Source of the DNA: Holothuria scabra
Lineage: Eukaryota > Echinodermata > Holothuroidea > Aspidochirotida > Holothuriidae
Reading direction: 5' to 3'
DNA length: 64,000 nucleotides
Assembly: GCA_037179385.1 (NCBI GenBank)
Contig: CM074200.1
Location: 33,607,884 to 33,671,883 of the forward strand
The notes beneath the pieces were generated by a model. It was not told the DNA's origin. It was given only the letters and a program-made list of their open reading frames with translations, and ran no database searches. Each line of letters starts with the position of its first letter. Within the stretch, counting starts at the first letter, position 1. Below are positions 49,501-57,490 of the stretch, piece by piece. Both the position numbers and the translations under genes were made by a program.

Positions 49501-50718
49501 CTCTTATGAACAAGGCAGTTGAAATTTTCATTCTACGGATTGACTCCAAAGTTTGGTTTTAACGCTTTTCTTTGAAGTTTTTGTATTGAAAACACCTTTT
49601 CCTACGCATTTTCTTAGCAATTTTGGGCAAGCGTTTGACTTGGGACTGTTGTCCTCTTCTCAATCTGGTTACACCACTGGTAATGGGTTTTACGAGGTTG
49701 TTTAAGGCCATGTGGTAGCAACTGGTTCTTTCGGCACTTATGTATCGAAAAAAAACCTCGCATTTCGGTTAAAACATAAACGCGGACCGCACGTAGAGCC
49801 TACCGGTCGTTTCCACTCACCTTGTTCGAAATACCTCCAAATATAATTGGTTAAATACACAAAGGCTATTCATACAATATTTATCTCAAGGAACTACTGC
49901 TCTCTCTTCGTCAGATTACATACAGTAGGATCATATATGGCCGCCTGCTTCTGGGCACACATTTTCGCAAGGCGATTTAGTCAGGCAATGGCGTAGCCAC
50001 GGGGTGGTTTTGGGAGTTGGAGCACCCTTCCCTTATGACCCAACCTTGAAATGCAACAAAAAACACCTAAAATAGCGGTTTTTCCTCTCTCCTCTTAGAC
50101 TCTTCCCTCATGTCGTGCTCCATCCCCCCATATATGACACAATCCTGGATACGTTACTGCAGTCCGTTCTGCCCAATTCAGAGGGTCATGCACCCCAAGG
50201 GGAGTGGTCTTGGTGGAGGATCCGTTCACAACGTTTGCGAAGAGAAGGGGAATTGCATTTTCAGTAGACTAATTAAATTTACATTATTTGAACTGTATGT
50301 TTGACATTCTATTTGAATTCGTGCAGCTCATTTTAATTAATGATTATATACCTCTTCCTTTGCCCTTTATTTACATTAATGAATTCGTGAATTTGTTTTT
50401 TCACGGAATTACGATTTGTGAATTACGTATTACCCTTTTCGAACCACAAGGTGTAAGACCGTTTATAAATTTGGCTTCAGACAATGCAGTATTGCACCTC
50501 GCACTTTGTCGTAAAGTGCTTACCTAATAAAATCATGAAAGTACTAGGCTCCTGGGTACTTTCATAACACAATTACCGTATACAACTGACCTAGAGAGAT
50601 AAGCCGAATTCTGCAGTTGTAATTTGTAGTAACTATGTAAACCACAGATCATACTTACAAAGAGCAATAAATTAAGAAGCACCAACACGAATCTCGACAC
50701 GCCACTACAAGATGCCAT
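34516..50718 (-). CDS. Tetraspanin gene B, complete, eight coding exons
   Basis: The gene encodes a four-pass membrane protein of the tetraspanin family, which organises receptors, integrins and enzymes into membrane microdomains. Coding exons on the minus strand are 50718-50659, 45724-45500, 44917-44843, 44382-44266, 40880-40800, 39292-39149, 37096-37019 and 34581-34516. They give 281 codons plus TAA, and every intron is GT-AG and phase 0. Predicted layout: TM1 about residues 10-36, small loop 37-57, TM2 58-79 followed by the CGC motif at 80-82, TM3 about 92-117, large extracellular loop to about 243, TM4 about 246-273. Loop cysteines are C162-C163 (in CCG), C184-C185, C217 and C238, the six-cysteine pattern. 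An N-glycosylation sequon NFT lies at 210-212. Juxtamembrane cysteines (C4, C80, C82, C268, C271, C272) are candidate palmitoylation sites. The subfamily cannot be assigned by eye. UTRs, promoter and poly(A) site were not mapped. Confidence 0.93.
34920..35840. repeat. Cluster of G-tract repeat pieces in tetraspanin B intron 7
   Basis: 'cgtggcgtagctagactttttcc' plus G10 (about 34929), G10 at about 35534, 'cagtggcgtcaccaggataaaaaagt' plus G10 (about 35641), G10 at about 35705, and 'tggtgccgccactgg' (about 35830). At least two nested TIR-type elements of the same general group seem to be stacked here. Confidence 0.5.
37019..37096 (-). CDS. Tetraspanin B exon 7 (last loop cysteine, start of TM4)
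   Basis: Twenty-six codons starting VNGCIDELYSQLFTLG, then IAGIALVAIQ, between CTCCAG and GTAAGT. The Gly-Cys just before TM4 is the conserved last cysteine of the large loop. Confidence 0.93.
37269..37630. mobile_element. Compound of two CTTAAAGG-type MITE fragments
   Basis: The left part (about 37269-37410) resembles the end of the 307-bp element at 46007-46313 ('catgctgtgtaatatgagctt', 'caaagagctgtgccaactaagaatt'). The right part (about 37411-37630) is a direct copy of 63354-63624 ('aaagagcagtc.cccaaacttattttgaagaaaaag', 'cacatgactcccaacag'-like). Intron 6-7 side of tetraspanin B. Confidence 0.65.
37699..37740. repeat. (ATTCG/ATTCA)n microsatellite
   Basis: 'ttcaattcgattcgattcgattcaattcaatttaattta', a degenerate pentanucleotide tract in intron 6. 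Confidence 0.9.
37741..38210 (-). repeat. Repeat with tRNA-like B box, possible SINE
   Basis: On the minus strand 'ccttgcatgctgaagatccc' and CGGATCAAATCCCGG look like the 3' half of a tRNA with a B-box. The neighbouring sequence includes the small hairpin 'acgtccccatccgacggacgt'. A recognisable A-box was not found. A 105-codon minus-strand open frame (38060-37743) lies inside and is probably non-coding. Confidence 0.4.
39149..39292 (-). CDS. Tetraspanin B exon 6 (variable part of large loop)
   Basis: Forty-eight codons between TTTTTAG and GTAAGT, rich in Asp, Asn and Lys, with one cysteine (NKGNCLSQ) and one N-glycosylation sequon (NFT). This part of the loop is the most variable region in tetraspanins; the exon is accepted because both splice sites, the phase and the single cysteine fit the gene model. 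Confidence 0.85.
39632..39816. mobile_element. hAT-type MITE with 8-bp target duplication
   Basis: The left end is CAGTGTTGTAATCGAGTCAC and the right end GTGACTCGTTACAACACTG, inverted repeats apart from a one-base indel. Flanking octamers GCTGAGAG (39624-39631) and GCCGAGAG (39817-39824) match at 7 of 8 positions. Ends beginning CAG and an 8-bp duplication fit the hAT superfamily. 185 bp, rich in TGACTCGAGTC, in intron 5 of tetraspanin B. Confidence 0.8.
40003..40248. mobile_element. piggyBac-type MITE, copy 2
   Basis: Exact TTAA on both sides (39999-40002, 40249-40252), ends CCCTTTACCGTTG and CAACGGTAAAGGG, 246 bp. The interior ('gagctcg.aactgcgagtagctacccgaaaattcggccacaac') is the reverse complement of copy 1 at 24078-24308. 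It sits in intron 5 of tetraspanin B. No transposase inside. Confidence 0.9.
40470..40700. repeat. G-tract repeat fragment
   Basis: 'gtgtggccaggattgtgtcatgaggggg' at the left and a C10 run at about 40678 at the right, similar to 11630-11780. Intron 5. Confidence 0.45.
40800..40880 (-). CDS. Tetraspanin B exon 5 (CCG motif of large loop)
   Basis: Twenty-seven codons beginning VGCCGVNGISDYIEAG and ending YYTSCCK at the donor GTGAGT. It supplies the CCG motif that defines tetraspanins and the following Ser-Cys-Cys, so four of the six loop cysteines lie in this one exon. Confidence 0.95.
41940..43045 (+). pseudogene. Dead Ty3/gypsy retrotransposon pol remnant (RT-RNase H)
   Basis: Pieces in order, in several frames, match reverse transcriptase and RNase H of Ty3/gypsy elements: FYVDLRKLND with PIP (about 41967), the palm region with NYIGGILIFS (about 42252), the connection region with FLGHVIG and LGNYYKNF, and RNase H with ETDHNPLAYL (about 42860). 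A DNVTVGADFFSR tail (about 43000) follows. The catalytic YxDD motif reads YIGG, and there are several stops and frameshifts, so the copy is inactive. Integrase was not found. A possible LTR start TGTCACAACTG follows at about 43131. It lies antisense in intron 4 of tetraspanin B. Confidence 0.88.
44021..44150 (-). repeat. Unit related to the 155-bp tandem array
   Basis: Read on the minus strand it has 'ggtcacgagaggtcaaaa', 'gatatctcaag' and 'ttggtgtgtgg', the key phrases of the array at 7190-8560. Intron 4 of tetraspanin B. A (CTAA)n tract lies just before it (43975-43990). Confidence 0.55.
44266..44382 (-). CDS. Tetraspanin B exon 4 (start of large extracellular loop)
   Basis: Thirty-nine codons between CTTTAG and GTAAGC. 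The exon opens with FSDALSVQLDDYIS and ends VGWNFLQFA. The Trp and Gln of the W-x-x-L-Q motif are the usual residues just before the CCG of the large loop. The phase 0 junction leads directly into the CCG exon. Confidence 0.9.
44843..44917 (-). CDS. Tetraspanin B exon 3 (TM3)
   Basis: A 75-bp, phase 0-0 exon encoding YIFVVLQLVLVQVGIGLVIV plus LSPAW, bounded by TTATCAG and GTAAGT. The exon in the paralogue (4765-4839) has exactly the same length and phase and is similar in sequence (YI..LIQV.., QLGIAV). Confidence 0.93.
45500..45724 (-). CDS. Tetraspanin B exon 2 (TM1 end, small loop, TM2)
   Basis: Seventy-five codons lie between the acceptor TTAACAG and the donor GTAAGT. The exon completes TM1 (VIGLGMIASGLLAIYL) and carries an acidic small extracellular loop. 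TM2 follows, with the segment IAAWVCVGLGVCVVIISL and then CGCMGSACMN; the CGC after TM2 is a tetraspanin signature. It is the counterpart of 6562-6798 in gene A. Confidence 0.93.
46007..46313 (+). mobile_element. 307-bp CTTAAAGG-type MITE, copy 1
   Basis: Ends CTTAAAGGCCTAGTTCTCTC and GGTGAGAGGTTTGCCCCTTTAAG. The interior includes 'accccaaacagtaccaattttcctaacc' at one end and 'caattttggtac'-type sequence at the other, so the whole is partly self-complementary. Copy 2 (51662-51968) is inverted and has the same length. In intron 1 of tetraspanin B. Confidence 0.8.
46314..50658. other. Rest of tetraspanin B intron 1
   Basis: No exon recognised on either strand. Contains a degenerate 'tgcagtcgagtcgag' hAT-MITE fragment (about 47247-47320), G14 (about 49398) and C9 (about 49289) runs, and a G-tract repeat end 'aatggcgtagccacgggg' at about 49987. 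Confidence 0.4.
48418..48530. mobile_element. Fragment of the 307-bp MITE
   Basis: 'accccaaactt.accttaactgagaggctaccaaaattctcaattgatgcagctctttgatta' matches one end of copies 1 and 2. Intron 1 of tetraspanin B. Confidence 0.5.
50659..50718 (-). CDS. Tetraspanin B exon 1 (start codon, first half of TM1)
   Basis: Twenty codons run from ATG (plus-strand CAT at 50716-50718) to a GTAAGT donor. The protein begins MASCSGVSRF and runs into the hydrophobic VLVLLNLLLF. The Asn within TM1 and the Cys before the membrane are typical of tetraspanins. An in-frame ATG lies nine codons upstream (MFHSLTPIK before this Met); the inner Met is chosen because tetraspanin N-termini are short. The exon ends in phase 0 in the middle of TM1. 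Confidence 0.88.
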
Positions 50719-51661
50719 CTTGATTGGAGTTAAGCTATGGAACAAGAAAAGACGGAATGTATTTAATGGTGGCGTTAGTCGTTGCTACTAGGTTACTTTG
50801 CACACACTGACATCATAGATGTGAAATACAAAATACGCATAGTATTACTAAGTTAAATTGACGTCACAGTACTAAGTGAAAGTACTCAGACCTTAGAATT
50901 TTCCCGTGCAATTCTTTTTGCAAACATTTTAGGGTACACCCTGTATTGCCTTTTTACGGGAGCTAGTCAATGACAGTGTATGTAGTGTATTAAAATTTTG
51001 AAGATGATGCTTACTTCGAATTGGTGCACAATCCTTCGTATTGATGGAGGGTCACACCAGTTGCTTTTATTCAGTATTCTAAGTCTATACGCAAACTCGC
51101 TTTCGAGTGGAGCGATATGAGCTGCTTTATGCGGTCTTGAAGTGTATTTTGCTTGGATAAACATTAACGGTGGTTGGGATCGGGCGCACCCCACATTACT
51201 TGATTTAGTTACAACTCAGTCCTGCCTCAGCTGACCTACAGTGCAGACTTTGGTTTAACGGTATGACCAGTGTTATGATTCCCCATGTAGAAGTGGGAAT
51301 GACTAGAGGAATGTGCCGTGCCCATAGCATGTTAGGCAGGAAACTGACAGTATCTGGTGAAACTTCGTGACCAAGTTGACACTTTTGAAAAAAGTGTTTT
51401 TGGAAAACAACTGCAAGGTCACAAAACACGAAAGTAACACGTTTCATTTCTAAATGCAAGGATGTTATTATGAACTATGTAGTATGATTATGCAGTTTGA
51501 TGAAGCGAAAAAGTGTCAGTTCGAGGTAAGATGATTGATTACAATCTCAAAAAGAATTGCCTGCTCAGTAAGTTCAAGGCTGTTGATGGTGGCATATAAC
51601 ATGTATAGTGTACTCTACCCAATATCTAAGCAGAGCGCAACCATAGGTTGACCCAGAGAAT
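50719..51661. promoter_or_regulatory. Upstream flank of tetraspanin B
   Basis: This must contain the promoter and 5'UTR of the minus-strand tetraspanin B gene, because the start codon is at 50718. I see no clear TATA box, initiator or CpG-rich stretch. No other gene is recognised here. Confidence 0.35.
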
Positions 51662-51968
51662 CTTAAAGGACCTATCCTATCACCCCAAACTACAATTTTG
51701 GTACGGGGAAACCGAAATTCTCAATTAGATCAGCTCTGTGATTAACAGCTAATTCAAAGAATGCAGAGTACCAAAGCTTATATTACACAGCATGAACGGT
51801 ACTGAGAGTGTTTTCATTTTATAAATTGAGTTTTTCTATACTCACCTTGAAGCAAAAAACCGAGATTGTATATGAATGAGGATGAATTTCAGACAATTAT
51901 GGGAGGGGGTTCAGTAAGGAGGCTAGGAGAATTGGTACTGTTTGGGGTGAGAAAACTAGGCCTTTAAG
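51662..51968 (-). mobile_element. 307-bp CTTAAAGG-type MITE, copy 2
   Basis: Ends CTTAAAGGACCTATCCTATC and AACTAGGCCTTTAAG. On the minus strand it reads like 46007-46313 throughout and is also 307 bp long. It lies about 0.9 kb upstream of the tetraspanin B start codon. Confidence 0.8.
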
Positions 51969-52688
51969 AAAAAATGGTCCCTCGGAACGACACTGGTGAT
52001 AAAGCTAAGAACCAGGAACTCCTCTCTGGAGGAGTGCTGGAATTTTACATTTGAACCTCCAAACTTCAACCTCCTGGTGGTATCTTGGAAGCCTTATGAG
52101 GGCATTTGGTGGTAACTTACCTCAATTCTGAGTACAAATATTTGCAAATATCCCAAATCTAAAGACAACTGTTACTGTAAAAGTAATTAAAGTGACAGAA
52201 ATTGCATTTTTAAATGTCCGTCTTATTGTTTTCCATCCATGCTTTAAAAAGTGATGTTGAAAGTCGCCGTGGCAAAGGTACTTGTCAGACAGTAGCCCAC
52301 TCTACAGTAGTTGGCGTTGTACAGTACAATAACCCAGATTCTGACGGTGAATGGGAAAAATTGCCGTTTAAGGACTATAGTCCATGTATACCTATGGTTG
52401 TATACCACAGAGAGGTGATGTACAAAAAGACGAGTAAAAGTACCCCCTCCCCCCCCCCCCCCCCAATACACACGTAACTTCCCTAAGGGAAGTGGTAGGC
52501 TACGTCTATGGATATTTTGACTGGTTGAGACTTCCTCCTGCATAGTGTGGTACAGTGCAGTACCCACCCCATAACATAGACGTGGGGATGTATTCTGTCA
52601 CTGTGTGCCTTAGCATGTCTGCCCATCCCCCCCCCCCCTCCCCGTAATTCCACCCATCCCCTTGTACGACATCTCTGCGTTGTACACT

Positions 52689-54180
52689 TTAGGAATTCAG
52701 TAAAAAGGATGTGAAAACTGACAAGTCACTAACGTAGACCCCGAGGTTATATTGTCCTACAAGATAGTAGCGGGAGGGGTTTAAACTATACCGATTTTAC
52801 TCTGTGTACATAACGATGGATGGGGCTGAAACAATCCACGGCTAACCATAAACTTAACGTTAGTCTAGAAATTAGAATGGACGGGATTGATGGGCATACT
52901 TAGATTTTGTTTCTTAGCCTAGTCCTTGGAGGCTTACAGGCTAGTTCGGGAAAATAGCTTTTTGCTCACTTGGGGTGTAAAAATAAACGGGTCCATGGGT
53001 ACCTTGCTGACTTCTAAACTTAACAGACTGCTACTCTAACAGGATATCCTGTGCGATCGAGGAACTATAAGGCCTCCTTTCAGTGGCGTACGAAGGGGAC
53101 CATTGGCCATGCCCCCTCCCCCTCACCGATGCCATTTTTCTTTGCTCTTTAAAATACGTAGTCAAACTTGAGTAACACAGATTTTACTTCAAAAGATAGC
53201 ATATGTGGCACAAGATTGCATATAGGGACACCCAATTTTCAAAAATTTTCAAAGGGGAAGGGTTGCCTCTGCAAGGCCCCTCAGTGATACCATTTTTTTT
53301 TAATTCCTACAAATAGGCAAATTCTGTCAAATTCCAATTTTTCTTAAAAAGGTAGACTCTGTATCCTACTGGTGGAATCGATTAAAATAAAGCCTAAATG
53401 TTTAGATTTTCTTAACAAGCATGAATACGCTATTTTTGGCCATCTAAGGGGTCTGATTTTTCGAAATTTTCTGTACACTCCGCGCCAACCAATGGTGGCG
53501 ATTCGCTCAGTCTTTTAAGCAAAATTACATTTTGGGGGTCAAATTAGCTCTTAACTCTCTCATCACTCTGCAGTTTGCGAACATATTTCGAAGAGAGCAT
53601 TTTATTGCAAACGACAAAAGAAGATAGCGATTCGTTAGATTCTTCGTATAAGTCTGGAAAATGCTATTTCCAATCCTATACCAATCAGTGCTCTTTTACT
53701 TTGACTCCTAAAAGTGTGCAAATTTAATGACAAGTTTTACTTCGTAACGTAACATAAATGGTATAAGAATGCATGTAAAGACACAAAAGTTTCAGTTTTA
53801 TCTTCATGAACCATCAGGATTTAACTTTTAACACTGTTCCTGTCAAAGTCGAAAATTTTGCACCATTTTGCATCTAGGCTCCTTGAAAACGTCAAAAAAT
53901 TTCCGGACACCCCTCCCCTTAGACCATACTGCATGCCCCACTCCCCCTTCAGAGAAATCCTGGGTACGCCACTGGGTTAGTACATACAAATAAACCAGAT
54001 ACTGTTGACCAAAATAATATACTTTGTTAATTCCTATTGCTCTATGTTAAACTTTAAGATTAAAATGCAGGTAATATTACATAGTGACATGGTAATGTTG
54101 TTATACTTGTAAATTTGCATATTTTATATGAAATACATACATATTGACCGGGAAAAGTTTTGGGGAAACGTTTCACACTT
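52689..54180 (-). repeat. 1.4-kb repeat, copy 2 (inverted partner of 15142-16496)
   Basis: The minus strand matches 15142-16496 from 'ttggggaaacg'/'tgcccaaaac' to 'ttttactgaattcc'. It is about 140 bp longer, mostly within the nested element 53081-53974. Confidence 0.85.
53081..53974. mobile_element. Nested G-tract TIR element in copy 2
   Basis: Starts CAGTGGCGTACGAAGGGGAC and ends with C/G-rich sequence and GGGTACGCCACTG. The interior has the shared core 'ctccgcgccaaccaatggtggcg' and 'atgctatttccaatcc'. It sits at the same site as 15350-16128 in copy 1. Confidence 0.65.
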
Positions 54181-54199
54181 CACTTTTGATTTCTTGTAG

Positions 54200-54400
54200 C
54201 TAATGACAGATTTTTATTGAAATATCCTGCTTGCATGACCAGATGGTCTTACAAGAACTTGTCGCGGCGCAAATACTGCACCTGTACTGCACCCACTGCC
54301 AGACTGTCGTTGTTTTCACTGCAGCTGAAGTTTTCATGACCCAGGTCACGCAAAAGCCCGGATGTTGGACCGACAGAATAGGCAATATTATATGCATATT
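54200..54400 (-). pseudogene. Possible transposase C-terminal zinc-cluster fragment
   Basis: A minus-strand open frame ends with YRCSICAATSSCKTIWSC then KQDISIKICH and a stop. The C-x-x-C, CKT-x-W-x-C and final C spacing recall the cysteine-rich C-terminal domain of piggyBac-like and some other DDE transposases. One expected cysteine appears to be missing. The rest of the protein is not found, and the match is by eye only. Both strands are open here, so it may also be chance. Confidence 0.3.
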
Positions 54401-56029
54401 CACTGCTTTCTATGTGGAAGTGTACTCACTCGTATGAAATGTACATGAGCAAGAATGCAAGATACTGTAAAAATATGTACCTGCAGTGGGCATATATCAT
54501 ATACAGTATACTTTCAATAATACAGTAGGCCTATGCCTACCATAAACCCTCGACAGAAGAGCGTTTTGTTGAAGAATCTTCCATAAAAGAGGGATTGCGA
54601 CGCGTAGGTGGGTTCATTGAAAGAATACTGTACGTAATGAGGATTTGATTCAAAAGATGAGAATTTCACACTTTACAAGCAGCAAGACTGGTAAATATGT
54701 AAAGGACCGCTCAATACAACGTGTTAAGGGCTGCTGGAACGCTCTTTACACGGAGCATATCCTATGGGCTAGGCTATCCGAAACGGCAAACAAGAATGGT
54801 AATAGGCCTCTTGTAGTATCCAAAGGGTTTCAGCTCCCAAAGGCCACACAATAGCAATGCAGTAATTCTAGCAGTGTGAATAATGTGTGGCCTACTGTAC
54901 TTACAACGTCATACGTGGCCTCGTTTTAGCTAGACTGTACAAAAAATACACAGATAAAGCAGGAGTGGCGCCAGCAGGAGCGGGGAGCACTGCCCCCTGA
55001 CCCGTTGGGGGTGGTCGGTGGTTTCGTCGGGGAGACCTAAAACAATAAATAATAATAATAACGAAACCTGTGAGGTTTGAAGTTACTGGGTGTGTGATCT
55101 TGAACATATTTTTTGTTTTGTAATGCGATACCGCAGAAGTACGGCATTTTTCGGGGAGGCCTAAAAATGAAAAACGTAAAGGACTGAAGTTACTGGACGG
55201 ATGATCATAAACTGTTTTTTTTTTCTTTATGAAAATTTTCTTCTTCTGTAACGCCTTTTTAATGCATATCTGAATGGGTTTTAATCACTTCTTACTAGCT
55301 CTGCTGTTCCTCTCATCTTATCTGCAATCCGTGCACGCAAGGTCATATCCCCGTCGGGGAAGACTGCACTCCCCCTATTGTTGAGAAAATTCAGTTTCGT
55401 CGGGGCCTTAATCTACAGGCCCACGATAAAAGATGTGGGCCGGATAACTTCAGTCATTCGGAAGATCTTCTTGATTTTTCTCACGGGGGGTTCGGGCAGT
55501 CACGTAGAAAACTTCACCTACTTACTGACTTACTGACAACGAAGATTCCTTGTAGAGTCAAAAACTGTAATTTTTCAATTCCGTTGCATAGTTTACCCGA
55601 AAAGAGACGAGACCATTACATCTAGTTGTAGCAGTACCCAGGTAATTTTCTGATCACTTAGCACGATTTTCTTTTTGCTATTGAAGTGCAACTTTCTTTT
55701 AAAAGGAAAGCTCAGAATAACGACTGCTTCGATTCTAGTGACAAGTCTGGGAAACGCCATTTCCTGCTGTCTGATGGGGTTAGATTTTTTCAATTAATGA
55801 TGGCGCTCCTCTTATAGTGTTTTGGTGGAACAGATTACTTAACAAAACAATTCAATGCTGGCATATTTATTCTTCGTTCTGAACAGTATTTAAAGTGAAA
55901 ATTTTATTGCGAAAGAAAGCTCAAAATAATGACTTCTTTGTTTCTAGTTTAATACCAGCCCGGCAATTGCCTTTTCTTGCCACCTGGGTTCTCAGTTTTT
56001 AAAAAAATATCTGTGTGCTCCACTTAGAT
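54401..56029. other. Intergenic, repeat-rich, no gene recognised
   Basis: 'tggcgccagcaggagcggggagc' (about 54966) starts a G-tract-type repeat. Two diverged direct units, about 55027-55112 and 55146-55230, share 'cggggag.cctaaaa' and 'gaagttactgg..g..tgatc..aa'. Two copies of the 'gcaaaaagaaagctcaaaataatgactgctt...gccatttcctgctgtctga' core lie at about 55670-55815 and 55885-56045. Confidence 0.45.
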
Positions 56030-57120
56030 GGTCTTTTGGGCAGGATGACATTTTTCGGACAACAAAAATTCTGCCCTCTCCTAAACTGAAACGCTCCCAT
56101 TCACCTATCTCAATATATAAAATATAAGACTTCAAACATAGCCCATGGGAAGCCAAACTTTTTTCGCGGAAAAATTTTACAATACCGTCCGAGGGCCTTT
56201 ATCTGACTAAAATTTAGTAATCCCCAAAAATTACACATTACCTCCTTCTATGAGTTTTCTTATAAGAAGGTCAGAATCTTCCATTAAAACTCCCAAATCT
56301 GTCATAAAATTCACAAAACTCCTATTTAGTGGCCAGACAGCCTCAAAACACGTCTACGCATGAGCGAGGATGTTATAGGGTGTATGGCGCCATCCACCGG
56401 TAGGGTACCACATTGTTATTAGTTTGCCAGACGGTAAGTAATAGTACGTATACATAGGGGAATAGGAGGTCGGTGGGGACCGAAACAGACCTCCAATTTT
56501 TCCCCATTATCACTTTGAGATTGTTAAAAAAAATTTTCCAATTTCGACGGACAATCAGTACAACAAATCAAAGCCAACTCTATTAATCACCCCCAAATTC
56601 TACCTAATTTTGCTCTTAAAAGGCACATCACGTAATAAACAACCCCAAATTTTCATTACAACCTTACCAAGAAAAAAAAGAAATTTTCTTTATTAAATTC
56701 CAAAATTTCTGCAACATGATGAGCTCTTCATTTTCAAATCTTCGTTCAAGAGACGACGTACAGTACGTAGGCCTAGAACGATTAAATGTATGACCCCAAC
56801 AGAATTTCAGCTGTCGCGTATTATAAAATGTTTTTGATTTTGCCCATATAAAGGACAGATTCTTCAATAAACACCCCAAATAAATGGTCCTTACAAAATT
56901 AAAATTTCTTTCAAAAATTTTAATTTTTTTTCTTCAAGACAAACTCCAGATTTATTTGTTTAAAAAACATCCAAAAATTTCGGAGCCTCAAATTCTGCCA
57001 ACTCACGTCTCACCGGGACTAACTCATCGCTTTTATCGGGGCCTTTTTATGCTGGCCCCCTGTCGGGGAGCTTGTCATCCAGTCGGGAAAATCCTGGCGC
57101 CATCCCTGAGATAAAGGCCT
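56030..57120 (-). repeat. Dispersed repeat family R, copy 3 (inverted)
   Basis: On the minus strand it runs 'ggcgccaggattttcccgac', 'aagctccccgacag', 'ccccgataaaagcgatgag', 'ctccgaaatttttgg', 'tattgaagaatctgtcctttatatgggcaaaatc', 'gacagctgaaattctgttgggg' and 'aaaggccctcggacggtattg', in the same order as copy 1 (19990-21010). Confidence 0.75.
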
Positions 57121-57309
57121 ACACCCTGCTCTTGTACAGTTATACTGTCCGGCTTTACTGTGTATAGCTCATTGAAAAGCATGACTCACACGGAAAATTA
57201 AGCACTGTTTTTACTCCGAGTCCCGGTCTCGAAGTCGAGAAGTTAGCTTTAAATTTTTACTTTGACACTACAATTTTCTTTTTAGCGGTGTCCAAGATCT
57301 TTTGTTTTA

Positions 57310-57490
57310 AGTTACGGGGGTTCTGGATTGTTTCGGTCCCCTACTACATTGCTTATACAGAGCAAACGCACAACAACAGGAGGTTCAATTGTTATAGTCT
57401 TTGCTATGACTGACCTAGGAATCAAACCCGGGCCTTCGGCGATAAGAGAGGGTGAATGCTCAGCGACTGAAAAAACACTCGGTCTGGGAA
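57310..57490 (-). mobile_element. SINE-like sequence with tRNA-like head
   Basis: On the minus strand 'tcagtcgctgagcattcaccctctcttatcgccgaaggcccgggtttgattcctaggtca' contains a good B-box (GGGTTTGATTCC) and a tRNA-like arrangement, followed by an unrelated tail. No intact cloverleaf was seen. Confidence 0.45.
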
